From: Peptoniphilus_B koenoeneniae | GTDB taxonomy: Bacteria > Bacillota > Clostridia > Tissierellales > Peptoniphilaceae | Length of the DNA stretch: 64,000 bases | Assembly: GCF_030812875.1 (NCBI RefSeq) | Contig: NZ_JAUSTN010000005.1 | Location: forward strand, 1 to 64,000 | Reading direction: 5' to 3' | Part shown: one piece after another, positions 17,219 to 25,037 of the stretch | Position numbering within the stretch: position 1 is the first letter of the stretch | How the letters are laid out: the number at the start of each line of letters is the position of its first letter | Program-made: the position numbers and the translations under genes | Notes under the pieces: generated by a model | Seen by the model: only the letters and a program-made list of their open reading frames with translations | Database searches by the model: none | What the model was told of the DNA's origin: nothing

Positions 17219-17848
17219 ATGAGTAAATTAACAGTATGTGATCACCCTTTGATACAACACAAACTTACAATTATGAGAAAGAAAGAAACTTCAAGTCATG
17301 AGTTTAGAGAGTTGGTAAAAGAAATTGCTACTCTTATGGGCTATGAGGTTACAAGAGATTTAGAACTTAGCGATATAGAAATTGAAACTCCTCTTGAAAA
17401 AACAATAGGTAAAGAAATTTCCGGAAAAAAATTAGGTATTGTTCCTATTTTAAGAGCTGGCGTTGGAATGGTTGATGGATTTTTAAGCCTTGTTCCTGTA
17501 GCAAGAGTTGGTTATATAGGCCTTTATAGGGATCCCGAAACTTTAAAACCTGTTACTTATTACAACAAAATGCCCAAGGATATTTCAGAAAGAACTATGA
17601 TTTTAGTTGATCCCATGCTTGCAACGGGCGGTTCTTTGATTGAAGCTGTCAGGGAGCTTAAAAATTCTGGGGCAAAATCAATCAAGGCTGTTTGCATTGT
17701 TGGAGCACCTGAAGGAATAAAAGCTTTTCAAGAAGCTCATCCAGATGTTGATTTATATCTTGCAGCAGTTGACAGATGCCTAAATGACCATGGATATATT
17801 TTACCTGGTCTTGGTGATGCAGGAGATAGAATTTTCGGAACAAAATAG
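17219..17848 (+). CDS. upp: Uracil phosphoribosyltransferase
   Basis: Salvages uracil with PRPP to UMP. The 209 residues include the PRPP-binding motif MILVDPMLATGGSL (about 125-140) and the uracil-binding end GYILPGLGDAGDRIFGTK. The ATG follows TAGGAGG. It sits in a tight run with Sua5 (9 bp before) and the TagO-like gene (8 bp after). Confidence 0.97.
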   Translation: MSKLTVCDHPLIQHKLTIMRKKETSSHEFRELVKEIATLMGYEVTRDLELSDIEIETPLEKTIGKEISGKKLGIVPILRAGVGMVDGFLSLVPVARVGYIGLYRDPETLKPVTYYNKMPKDISERTMILVDPMLATGGSLIEAVRELKNSGAKSIKAVCIVGAPEGIKAFQEAHPDVDLYLAAVDRCLNDHGYILPGLGDAGDRIFGTK

Positions 17849-17856
17849 GAGAAATA

Positions 17857-18903
17857 ATGCAGAAAATTATTGTACCCTTTTTAATATCATTTATTATAAG
17901 TTTACTATTTACGCCGGTTGCAATTAAACTTGCACCGGTTTTAGGTTTTATGGATATACCTAAAGATAACAGAAGAATGCACAAAAAGCCCATGCCCCTT
18001 GCAGGAGGTACTGCAATTTATCTTGGAGTAATTATTTGTCTTCTTATATTTTTAAGAGACAAAAAAGATCTCTTTTATCTTATTGCTTCCTCAAGCCTCA
18101 TTTTAATTTCAGGCTTAATTGATGATAAGGTGGGCTTAAGTCCAAAAATGAAAATATTGTTTCAAATTTCTGCGGCTATTATTTTAGTTTTAGGCGGCTC
18201 GAGAATTGAATTTTTTACAAATTTTCTAAAGGGTTCTTTTTTAAGCCACATGGAAAATGTAATTTGGCTTGAATATCTTTCAGTACCCCTTACGATTTTT
18301 TGGATTGTGGGAATTACAAATACTGTCAATTTAATTGACGGTCTTGATGGTCTTGCTGCTGGTGTAAGTGGAATTTGTGCCTTATCTCTTATGTTTATAG
18401 CTTTAAAGATGGATTTAATTACTGTTGCCCTTCTTTCTGCTATTGTTGCTGGTGGAGCTCTTGGATTTTTGCCCTATAATTTTAATCCGGCAAAGATATT
18501 TATGGGAGATACTGGAGCCTTATTTTTAGGTTTTATGCTTTCATATATTTCTGTTCAGGGAGTAATGAAATATGCAACTGCTCTTACGATTTTTGTCCCT
18601 GTTTTAGTTTTAGGTGTTCCTGTTTTTGATACGACTTTTGCCATGATAAGAAGATTTTTATCTGGCAAAAAAATTTCAGAAGCTGACAAGGGTCATCTTC
18701 ACCACAGGTTATTGGCTTTAGGTTTAAGTCAAAGACAGACAGTTTTAATTCTATACACAATTTCCATTATATTTGGAGTTCTTGCAAATGTAATAAGCGA
18801 TTTCGATCCTATAATAGGCATAATAAGTTCGGTAATTATAATTTTATTTATATTTGTACTTGCCTATGCCAAGGGCATGTTTAAAAACAAGGAGGAAAAA
18901 TGA
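17857..18903 (+). CDS. tagO: Undecaprenyl-phosphate HexNAc-1-P transferase (TagO/WecA type)
   Basis: A 348-residue polytopic membrane enzyme of the MraY/WecA family that starts a wall polymer by moving a sugar-1-phosphate, usually GlcNAc-1-P, to undecaprenyl phosphate. Diagnostic segments are GLIDDKVGL, NLIDGLDGLAAGV, FMGDTGALFLGF and the cytoplasmic KGHLHHRLL. About ten membrane helices are visible. The absence of the MraY signature and the neighbouring WecB gene favour a teichoic-acid or other secondary wall polymer role. It overlaps the next gene by 4 bp (ATGA). Confidence 0.9.
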   Translation: MQKIIVPFLISFIISLLFTPVAIKLAPVLGFMDIPKDNRRMHKKPMPLAGGTAIYLGVIICLLIFLRDKKDLFYLIASSSLILISGLIDDKVGLSPKMKILFQISAAIILVLGGSRIEFFTNFLKGSFLSHMENVIWLEYLSVPLTIFWIVGITNTVNLIDGLDGLAAGVSGICALSLMFIALKMDLITVALLSAIVAGGALGFLPYNFNPAKIFMGDTGALFLGFMLSYISVQGVMKYATALTIFVPVLVLGVPVFDTTFAMIRRFLSGKKISEADKGHLHHRLLALGLSQRQTVLILYTISIIFGVLANVISDFDPIIGIISSVIIILFIFVLAYAKGMFKNKEEK

Positions 18904-19997
18904 AAGTTCTAACAGTTTTCGGAACAAGACCTGAAGCTATTAAAATGGCTCCTATTGTTAAAGAGCTTAAAAGGCAAAATATAGATTCAAAGGTTTGTGT
19001 TACTGCCCAACATAGGGATATGTTGGATCAGGTTTTAAAAATTTTCAATATAGTTCCCGACTACGATTTAAATATTTTTAAATCCGGTCAAAGTCTTACA
19101 GAAATTACAACTAAATCTTTAATAGGTCTTGAAGACGTAATAAAAGATTACAAGCCAAGTGTTCTTCTAATTCAAGGAGATACTACTACTGTTTTTGCAG
19201 GAGCTCTTGCTGCTTTTTACCAAAATGTAAAAATCGGTCATGTGGAAGCGGGCCTTAGAAGTTTTAATCTTCATTCCCCCTATCCTGAAGAAGCAAATAG
19301 AAAACTTGTTTCAGTTCTTGCTGATTATAATTTTTGCCCCACTAATGCAAACAGAGAAAATCTTTTAAAGGAAGGTTATTCCGATAAAAATATTTATATT
19401 ACAGGCAATACTGTAATTGATGCTCTTCATTATGCCGTAGATAAAAATTATAAATTTGAAAATTCTCTTTTAAATGAAATTGATTTTAATAAAAAAATAA
19501 TACTTATGACTTGTCATAGAAGAGAAAATTTAGGACAGCCTATGGAAAATATTTTTAAGGCTGTTTTAGATGCAGTAAATGAAGATGAAAATGCTCAAGT
19601 AATTTTTCCTATTCATTTAAATCCCAAGGTTCGTCAAATTGCAAAAAGTGTTTTTAAAGATAATAAAAAAATTCATTTAATTGAGCCTCTTGACTACTTA
19701 CCTTTTTCAAATTTAATGGGAAAAGTTTCTTTTATTGTTACTGATTCTGGAGGAATACAGGAAGAGGCACCTGCTCTTGGAAAACCTGTTATTGTTGTAA
19801 GGGATGAAACAGAGAGAATGGAAGGTGTAATTTCAGGTACTGCAAAACTTGTGGGAACTGAATATAAAAATGTTTATGAGGCTGTAAAAACTTTATTATA
19901 TGATGAAAAAGTTTATAAAGAAATGGCCCATGCAGTAAATCCTTATGGAGATGGACAAGCGGCAAAAAAAATTGTTGATATTTTAAAAGAAAATTAA
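18900..19997 (+). CDS. wecB: UDP-N-acetylglucosamine 2-epimerase (non-hydrolysing)
   Basis: Interconverts UDP-GlcNAc and UDP-ManNAc, supplying ManNAc for linkage units of wall polymers. The 365 residues show VFGTRPEAIKMAP, QGDTTTVFAGALAA, GHVEAGLRSF and the C-terminal DSGGIQEEAPALGKPV typical of the MnaA/WecB family. Translation is coupled to the TagO-like gene by an ATGA overlap, with AAGGAGG just upstream. A terminator follows directly. Confidence 0.95.
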   Translation: MKVLTVFGTRPEAIKMAPIVKELKRQNIDSKVCVTAQHRDMLDQVLKIFNIVPDYDLNIFKSGQSLTEITTKSLIGLEDVIKDYKPSVLLIQGDTTTVFAGALAAFYQNVKIGHVEAGLRSFNLHSPYPEEANRKLVSVLADYNFCPTNANRENLLKEGYSDKNIYITGNTVIDALHYAVDKNYKFENSLLNEIDFNKKIILMTCHRRENLGQPMENIFKAVLDAVNEDENAQVIFPIHLNPKVRQIAKSVFKDNKKIHLIEPLDYLPFSNLMGKVSFIVTDSGGIQEEAPALGKPVIVVRDETERMEGVISGTAKLVGTEYKNVYEAVKTLLYDEKVYKEMAHAVNPYGDGQAAKKIVDILKEN

Positions 19998-20000
19998 TTT

Positions 20001-20026
20001 AAGCTCCTTAAGGGAGCTATTTTTAT
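20001..20026 (+). terminator. Rho-independent terminator after wecB
   Basis: AGCTCC and GGGAGCT form a short stem followed by ATTTTTAT, 4 bp past the wecB stop codon. Confidence 0.75.
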
Positions 20027-20049
20027 AGGAAGATAATTTAGGAGGAAGT

Positions 20050-21141
20050 ATGGAATTTGAGTGTAGTAAGTGTCATAAAATTTACCCCATAGATACTTTA
20101 GAAGCAAATTGTTCTTGTGGCGGACTTTTTAATTTAAAATACAAAAAAGAAAAGTTTGATTTAAATAAGATTAAAAAAAATGATTGGTCAATTTTTCGCT
20201 ATATAAATTTTATGGCAAATAAGGAAGAAGACCAAATTGTAAGCCTTGGAGAGGGCTTAAGTCCCATTGTAAAATTAAATGACAATGTTTTATTAAAAAT
20301 GGATTATTTTATGCCCACCCTATCTTTTAAAGACAGGGGTGCAGCAGCTTTAATTTCTCATGCAAAATCCATCGGTGTAAAAAAAGTAATTCAAGATAGC
20401 TCTGGAAATGCTGGAAATTCTGTTGCAGCCTACTGTGCAAGGGCAAATATCCAGTGTGAAATTTTTGTTCCCGAGGGAACTTCTCCTCAAAAAATAAATA
20501 TGATTAAAGCTCATGGAGCAAAAATAAATATTATTCCCGGTTCTCGAGATAATTGTGCTGATGCTGCTAGAAAAAAAGTTAAGGAAGAAAAAATTTATTA
20601 TGCAAATCATGTCTATAATCCTTTTTTCTATGAAGGCACTAAAACTTATATTTATGAAACTTATGAAGAACTTGGTAGAATTCCTGAAAATATTTTAGTT
20701 CCTGTGGGAAATGGAACTCTTTTTTTAGGAATTATCTATGGTCTTGAGGATCTTTTATCTAGCGGTATTATTGAAAAATTTCCAAACATTATAGGAGTTC
20801 AATCGGAAAACTGTGATCCTCTTTTACAGGCTAGAAAAAGAAATATGGATAGCTATTATGAAGTTAAACCTAAAAAAACTTTTGCTGAAGGAATTGCAAT
20901 TGGTCAGCCTAAAAGAGATGAAGAGATTTTAAGGCTTGCTAAAAAATATAAGGTTAAGTTTATTCATGCAAGGGAGGACAAAATTTTAGAGGCAAGGCAC
21001 TTTCTTGCTAAAAATGGAATTTATTGTGAGCACACCAGTGCTGCAAATTATGCCGGCTATTTAAATTACATTGAAACTTTTGGTCCCCTTAAAGAAGTTT
21101 TAATACCCATGTGCGGTGCCGGACTTAAATCAGACCACTAA
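20050..21141 (+). CDS. thrC: Threonine synthase-like PLP enzyme
   Basis: A 363-residue fold-type II PLP enzyme. An N-terminal zinc-ribbon (CSKC at 4-7 and CSC near 26) and the Schiff-base lysine in LSFKDRGAAAL (about 98), followed by DSSGNAGNSVAAYCARA and the C-terminal CGAGLKS, fit class II threonine synthase, which makes threonine from O-phosphohomoserine. Other threonine-pathway genes are absent nearby, so the annotation rests on family only; a related lyase is possible. The ATG follows TTAGGAGG. It is flanked by terminators and likely monocistronic. Confidence 0.8.
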   Translation: MEFECSKCHKIYPIDTLEANCSCGGLFNLKYKKEKFDLNKIKKNDWSIFRYINFMANKEEDQIVSLGEGLSPIVKLNDNVLLKMDYFMPTLSFKDRGAAALISHAKSIGVKKVIQDSSGNAGNSVAAYCARANIQCEIFVPEGTSPQKINMIKAHGAKINIIPGSRDNCADAARKKVKEEKIYYANHVYNPFFYEGTKTYIYETYEELGRIPENILVPVGNGTLFLGIIYGLEDLLSSGIIEKFPNIIGVQSENCDPLLQARKRNMDSYYEVKPKKTFAEGIAIGQPKRDEEILRLAKKYKVKFIHAREDKILEARHFLAKNGIYCEHTSAANYAGYLNYIETFGPLKEVLIPMCGAGLKSDH

Positions 21142-21167
21142 AAAGCCATCAAGATTGATGGCTTTTT
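21141..21167 (+). terminator. Terminator of the threonine synthase gene
   Basis: AAAAGCCATC and GATGGCTTTTT form a 10-bp stem with a 6-nt loop and T-run; it begins at the stop codon. Confidence 0.85.
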
Positions 21168-21210
21168 CTATGTAAAAATCATTTTTATTTTTTCTTTAAG
21201 TAAAAAAAGT

Positions 21211-21238
21211 AAAAAAAAAAGACACCTTTTAAGGTGCC
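21211..21238 (-). terminator. Terminator of the rpmG-rplA operon
   Basis: In the minus direction GGCACC-TTAA-AAGGTGTC forms a hairpin followed by a run of ten T, 12 bp past the rplA stop. Confidence 0.88.
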
Positions 21239-21249
21239 TTTTAAGTGTT

Positions 21250-21951
21250 TTAGTTTTCCATTAATTTTTGACCGTTTATTTTAATACCAGGGCCCATTGT
21301 TGTGGAAATTGTTACGCTTCTTAGGTAACGTCCCTTTGCAGCTGCTGGTTTTGCCTTTATAACTGCTGCAACAATTGCCTTAAAGTTTTCTGATAGTTTT
21401 TCAGTTCCGAAGGAAACTTTTCCTATTGGTACATTAATAATAGCGGCTTTATCTACACGGTATTCAATTTTACCTGCTTTTGTATCGTTAACCGCTTTTG
21501 CTACTTCAAAAGTAACTGTGCCTGATTTTGGGTTAGGCATTAATCCCTTAGGTCCTAAGACTCTACCGATTTTACCTACAACGCCCATCATGTCAGGTGT
21601 TGCTATAACAACATCAAATTCAAACCAGTTTTCTTTTTGAATTTTTTCTACATATTCATCTCCACCTGCATAATCAGCCCCTGCATCAAGTGCTTCTTGA
21701 ACCTTAGGTCCTTTTGCAAGTACAAGAACTCTTATGCTTTTTCCTGTACCGTTAGGAAGTACTACTGTACCTCTTACTTGTTGATCGGCATGTCTTGGAT
21801 CTACTCCAAGTCTCATTGCAAGTTCAACTGTTTCATCAAATTTTGCTTTTCCTGTTTTTTGTACGATTTCAAGAGCTTCTTCAGCATCATATAATTTTGA
21901 TTTTTCATATAATTTTAAGCTCTCTAAATAATTTTTTCCTCTTTTTGGCAT
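21250..21951 (-). CDS. rplA: 50S ribosomal protein L1
   Basis: A 233-residue L1 protein, component of the L1 stalk that handles deacylated tRNA leaving the E site and a translational autoregulator of the L11-L1 genes. KVSFGTEKLSENFKAIV and the C-terminal YLRSVTISTTMGPGIKI are typical. It is last in the operon, 39 bp after rplK. The gap holds a GTGG...CCAC hairpin like the one before rplK, next to its AGGAGG. Confidence 0.98.
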   Translation of the reverse strand: MPKRGKNYLESLKLYEKSKLYDAEEALEIVQKTGKAKFDETVELAMRLGVDPRHADQQVRGTVVLPNGTGKSIRVLVLAKGPKVQEALDAGADYAGGDEYVEKIQKENWFEFDVVIATPDMMGVVGKIGRVLGPKGLMPNPKSGTVTFEVAKAVNDTKAGKIEYRVDKAAIINVPIGKVSFGTEKLSENFKAIVAAVIKAKPAAAKGRYLRSVTISTTMGPGIKINGQKLMEN

Positions 21952-21963
21952 ATTTACCTCCTT

Positions 21964-21990
21964 GTGGTTTTAGCGAAAAATTTCTCCCAC
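21964..21990 (-). promoter_or_regulatory. Conserved leader hairpin before rplA
   Basis: The minus strand reads GTGGGAG...CGCTAAAACCAC, directly before the AGGAGG of rplA. The ends GTGG/CCAC pair. It is closely related to the element before rplK (22429-22454) and is a candidate site for L1 autoregulation. Confidence 0.5.
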
Positions 21991-22416
21991 TTAATCAATA
22001 ACTTCAACACCCATACTTCTTGCAGTTCCTGCTATCATACTAACTGCTGATTCAAGACTTGCCGCATTTAAATCAGGCATTTTTGTCTTTGCAATTTCTT
22101 CAAGTTGTGCTTTTGTAATTTTTCCAACTTTTTTCTTGTTAGGTTCTCCTGAACCTGAGTTTAGATTGATAGTCTTTTTAATTAAAACTGCAGCTGGTGG
22201 AGTCTTAGTTATAAAAGTAAATGATCTGTCTTGATATACTGTTAATACTACAGGAATAATCATTCCTGCTTGATCTTGTGTTTTTGCGTTAAATTCTTTT
22301 GTGAATTGCATAATGTTAACACCATGAGGACCAAGAGCAGTACCTACCGGCGGTGCCGGAGTTGCCTTTCCTGCAGGTATTTGTAATTTTACTAACGCTA
22401 TGACTTTCTTTGCCAT
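21991..22416 (-). CDS. rplK: 50S ribosomal protein L11
   Basis: A 141-residue L11, which forms the GTPase-associated centre with 23S rRNA and is needed for RelA-type stringent signalling. KLQIPAGKATPAPPVGTALGP and GTARSMGVEV are diagnostic. It follows nusG in the conserved secE-nusG-rplK-rplA order. The ATG follows AGGAGG; a GTGG...CCAC hairpin precedes that site. Confidence 0.98.
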   Translation of the reverse strand: MAKKVIALVKLQIPAGKATPAPPVGTALGPHGVNIMQFTKEFNAKTQDQAGMIIPVVLTVYQDRSFTFITKTPPAAVLIKKTINLNSGSGEPNKKKVGKITKAQLEEIAKTKMPDLNAASLESAVSMIAGTARSMGVEVID

Positions 22417-22428
22417 TTTTTACCTCCT

Positions 22429-22454
22429 GTGGTTTAGCGGAGTTACCCTCCCAC
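22429..22454 (-). promoter_or_regulatory. Conserved leader hairpin before rplK
   Basis: The minus strand reads GTGGGAGGG...CCGCTAAACCAC immediately upstream of the rplK AGGAGG. GTGG pairs with CCAC, and GGGTAACTCC can form an inner pairing. It shares 18 or more positions with the element before rplA. Confidence 0.5.
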
Positions 22455-22466
22455 TTTTTTCATTCT

Positions 22467-23006
22467 TTAAATCTTTAAAATTTGATTGAAATCAAGTTCT
22501 ACGCTTGTATCTCTTCCGAACATTGAAACGATTACTTCAACTTTGCCCTTGTCATAAGACATGGATCTTATTTCTCCCACAAAGTCTTTAAAGGGACCTG
22601 AAACAATTTTAACATTTTCTCCCACTTCATAATTTCCGAAAAATTCTTTTTTATCTGCAACTCCAAGTGCAAGAACTTCTTCATCTGAAAGGGGAACAGG
22701 TTTTGATCCTGGCCCTACAAATCCTGTAACACCTCTTGTATTTCTTACAAGATACCAGGATTCGTCATTCATAATCATTTTAACAAGTACATAAGAAGGG
22801 AATAATTTCCTCTCTTTTACTTTTTCCTTGTTATCTTTCTTCTCCACATATTCTTCCATGGGCACTTGGATGTCAAAAATAACATCTTCCATTTTTCTAT
22901 TTTGCACCATGGCTTCCATATTTGCCTTTACTTTATTTTCATGACCTGAATAAGTGTGGATTACGTACCATTTAGCCTTATCTTCCCTATTTAAGTCTTC
23001 TGACAT
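22467..23006 (-). CDS. nusG: Transcription termination/antitermination factor NusG
   Basis: A 179-residue NusG with an N-terminal NGN domain (WYVIHTYSGHENKVKANME) and a C-terminal KOW domain (VKIVSGPFKDFVGEI). It binds RNA polymerase, influencing pausing, termination and coupling to translation. It begins 1 bp after the secE stop, so the two are translated together. Confidence 0.97.
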   Translation of the reverse strand: MSEDLNREDKAKWYVIHTYSGHENKVKANMEAMVQNRKMEDVIFDIQVPMEEYVEKKDNKEKVKERKLFPSYVLVKMIMNDESWYLVRNTRGVTGFVGPGSKPVPLSDEEVLALGVADKKEFFGNYEVGENVKIVSGPFKDFVGEIRSMSYDKGKVEVIVSMFGRDTSVELDFNQILKI

Positions 23007-23007
23007 T

Positions 23008-23226
23008 CTACTTACCTACAATAAGTTTCATAAGGAAATAAACTACTTCATCATAAGCTGAAAGAATCAAAGCTGTAATGATACTTGTAACAATAACAAC
23101 AATGGAATATTTAATTACTTGGTCTTTTGTAGGCCAAACAACTTTTTTAAATTCGGACTTAACACCACGTAAATATTTTCCTACGCTTTTCTTTTCTTCT
23201 GTTTTTTTAACAGCAGGTTGTGCCAT
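23008..23226 (-). CDS. secE: Preprotein translocase subunit SecE
   Basis: A 72-residue protein with a charged cytoplasmic N-terminus containing FKKVVWPTKDQV, the hallmark of SecE, and one C-terminal membrane helix (IVVIVTSIITALILSAYD). It clamps SecY in the translocon. It lies between rpmG and nusG, as in most Bacillota. Confidence 0.96.
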   Translation of the reverse strand: MAQPAVKKTEEKKSVGKYLRGVKSEFKKVVWPTKDQVIKYSIVVIVTSIITALILSAYDEVVYFLMKLIVGK

Positions 23227-23236
23227 AAAATCCTCC

Positions 23237-23386
23237 TTATTTTGTTTCCTTGTGGTTTGTATGTTTCTTACAGAACTTACAATACTTTTTCATTTCCAAT
23301 CTTTCAGTATTAGTTTTTTTGTTCTTATACGTTACATAGTTTCTTTGTTTACACTCTGTGCACTCAAGAACAACGCGGTCTGCCAT
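23237..23386 (-). CDS. rpmG: 50S ribosomal protein L33
   Basis: A 49-residue L33 I translated from the minus strand. It begins MADRVVLECTECKQRNYVTY and ends KHTNHKETK. Two CxxC pairs (CTEC and CKFC) mark the zinc-binding form of L33. The ATG follows GGAGGTG. It is the first gene of the rpmG-secE-nusG-rplK-rplA operon. Confidence 0.96.
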   Translation of the reverse strand: MADRVVLECTECKQRNYVTYKNKKTNTERLEMKKYCKFCKKHTNHKETK

Positions 23387-23410
23387 CTAAAACACCTCCA
23401 TAAACGGTTT

Positions 23411-23434
23411 ATAAAAAGGCTTAATTTATAAGCC
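23411..23434 (-). terminator. Probable attenuator in the rpmG operon leader
   Basis: GGCTTA-TAAAT-TAAGCC followed by TTTTTAT on the minus strand is a short intrinsic-terminator shape lying between the promoter (23475-23503) and rpmG (23386). Some readthrough must occur for the operon to be expressed. Confidence 0.55.
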
Positions 23435-23474
23435 CCTTGTAATTTTGGCATTTGCCTATTAAATTTACTTGCCT

Positions 23475-23503
23475 ATTTTACTATAAAGTTAATTGTTTTG
23501 CAA
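23475..23503 (-). promoter_or_regulatory. Promoter of the rpmG-secE-nusG-rplK-rplA operon
   Basis: Minus-strand TTGCAA (23498-23503) and TAAAAT (23475-23480) are 17 bp apart. The leader to the rpmG ATG is about 80 nt. Confidence 0.65.
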
Positions 23504-23536
23504 GTTTTAATATAATATTTTACAAAAATTCAATAC

Positions 23537-23562
23537 AAAAAAACGAGCTTAAGGTAAGCTCG
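23537..23562 (-). terminator. Terminator after the glutaredoxin gene
   Basis: CGAGCTT and AAGCTCG form a stem with a short loop; on the minus strand it is followed by TTTTTT. Confidence 0.8.
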
Positions 23563-23577
23563 CATTTTTATTTTTTA

Positions 23578-23808
23578 TTATTTGTCCAAAATTTCATCAA
23601 GTTTAGCTTTATCAAAGCCTACGATTTCTTGTCCATCAATAATTATTACTGGAACTCCAGTGTAACCCATGTTCATAAGTTCACTTCTTGCTTCCTTATC
23701 TGTTTGAACATTTTTTTCTTCAAATTCAATATTTCTGTCCTTCAAATATTCTTTTGCCATTGTGCAATAAGGGCAAGTATTTGAAGTATAAACTTTTACT
23801 TTATCCAT
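23578..23808 (-). CDS. Glutaredoxin-like thiol-disulfide oxidoreductase
   Basis: A 76-residue single-domain protein of the glutaredoxin/NrdH class. The redox motif CPYC is at residues 12-15, followed by TGVPVIIIDGQEIVGFD, whose cis-proline segment binds the substrate. It would reduce disulfides in the cytoplasm, with electrons from thioredoxin reductase or glutathione-like thiols. It lies 37 bp downstream of the arsR gene and probably ends the metG transcription unit or a shorter internal one. Confidence 0.88.
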   Translation of the reverse strand: MDKVKVYTSNTCPYCTMAKEYLKDRNIEFEEKNVQTDKEARSELMNMGYTGVPVIIIDGQEIVGFDKAKLDEILDK

Positions 23809-23845
23809 AGTATAACCTCCATTTTTATTTTTACCCTTTTATTTT

Positions 23846-24181
23846 TTATTTATTCACTATTTTATGTTTTACATGTTGGTGACCGTCTTCAAAAAGTCTT
23901 AAAACATGTTCATCATCAAGGGAATAATAATTTTTTCTTCCGTCTTTTTTCAGTTGAACAAGGTCTGTAAATTTAAGTAAAGACAGTTGATGGGAAATTG
24001 AAGATTGACTCATTTCCAAAAGTTCAGCTATATCTGATACACATTGGGGTCCGAAAGAAAGAGCATAGATTATTCTAAGCCTTGTAGGATCTCCAAGTAT
24101 TTTGAAAATACCTGAAAGTTGATTCAACATTTTTTCATCTTGTGAAAATTCATTTATTTTTTCTTTTAAATTTTTTTCCAA
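23846..24181 (-). CDS. ArsR/SmtB family repressor, CzrA-like zinc sensor
   Basis: A 111-residue winged-helix repressor with recognition helix MSQSSISHQLSLL. Residues Asp90, His92, His103 and His106 have exactly the spacing (2, 11, 3) of the alpha-5 zinc site of Staphylococcus CzrA (Asp84, His86, His97, His100), so Zn(II) or Co(II) sensing is inferred. The alpha-3N cysteine pair of CadC-type sensors is missing; only Cys47 is present. It begins 4 bp after rsmA, not beside a metal pump; a cation diffusion facilitator is encoded far away at 46062. Confidence 0.85.
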   Translation of the reverse strand: MEKNLKEKINEFSQDEKMLNQLSGIFKILGDPTRLRIIYALSFGPQCVSDIAELLEMSQSSISHQLSLLKFTDLVQLKKDGRKNYYSLDDEHVLRLFEDGHQHVKHKIVNK

Positions 24182-24185
24182 TTGA

Positions 24186-25037
24186 TTACCTCCAATCAGG
24201 AAAATTTATAGCAAGTACCATAAATTCTTCCGGGCTTAACGTTTCTCCCCTTCTTTCAGGATCTATTCCCGAAAGACTAAGAGCTTCTTTTATTTGAACC
24301 TTGTCTAAATTAAAACCGTAAGTTGAAAGGGCGTTTAATATTGTTTTTCTCCTTTTTGAGAAGGATGCTCTTACAATTCTAAACATTTTTTCCTTATCTA
24401 TTTCTTCCCTTTTATTTTTAAGTTTAAATTTTACCACCCCGCTGTCAACACGAGGCTTTGGCATAAAGACAGTTTTTGGAACTGAAAATTCATACTTGGC
24501 ATCTGCATAGTAGTTTATGAAAACTGTAAGGGACCCATAATCTTTAGTTCCAACTTTTGCCGTAAATCTGTCTGCAACTTCTTTTTGTACCATTACCGTT
24601 ATAGATTCAATATTTCCTTCATATTCAAGAAGTTTTGTTAAAATCGGCGTTGTTACATAATAGGGAAGATTTGCCACAACTTTTATAGGCTTATCTTTAA
24701 AGTGCTCTTTTAAAATTTCAAGATCCATTTTTAAAAAGTCTTGGAATACTACTTCTACATTATCATAATTTAGAGTTTCTTTGTGAATTTCTTTTAAATT
24801 TTCATCTATTTCTACAGATAAAATATTTGCCCCTCTTAATGCCATTTCCTCAGTTAAGGTGCCTATCCCCGGTCCTATTTCAAGAACATTTGAATTTTCA
24901 TCTATGCCGGCTGTATCTGCAATTTTTCTTACAATATTTCCATCTATTAGAAAATTTTGTCCCAGGCTTTTTGTAAATCTGAAGCCATATTTTTTTAAAA
25001 TTTCCGAAACTATTTTCGGTTTAAATAGTCTTTCGAT
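24186..25037 (-). CDS. rsmA: 16S rRNA dimethyladenosine transferase, apparent non-ATG start
   Basis: Dimethylates two adjacent adenines near the 3' end of 16S rRNA. The first ATG (24845) would remove the SAM-binding motif EIGPGIGTLTEE and the RNA-binding start ILKKYGFRFTKSLGQNFLID, both of which are present upstream in frame. No ATG, GTG or TTG exists between 24848 and the in-frame stop at 25062. The best start is ATC at 25035-25037, four bases after AGGTGG, giving 283 residues (Bacillus KsgA has about 290). An ATA at 25011-25013 overlapping the rnmV stop is an alternative. The catalytic NLPYYVTTP motif is intact. Confidence 0.9.
   Translation of the reverse strand: MERLFKPKIVSEILKKYGFRFTKSLGQNFLIDGNIVRKIADTAGIDENSNVLEIGPGIGTLTEEMALRGANILSVEIDENLKEIHKETLNYDNVEVVFQDFLKMDLEILKEHFKDKPIKVVANLPYYVTTPILTKLLEYEGNIESITVMVQKEVADRFTAKVGTKDYGSLTVFINYYADAKYEFSVPKTVFMPKPRVDSGVVKFKLKNKREEIDKEKMFRIVRASFSKRRKTILNALSTYGFNLDKVQIKEALSLSGIDPERRGETLSPEEFMVLAINFPDWR

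Noticed and set aside
24186..24845. rsmA starting at the first ATG (219 residues)
   Set aside because: It would delete the SAM-binding motif and the conserved N-terminal helix, both of which are present upstream in frame.
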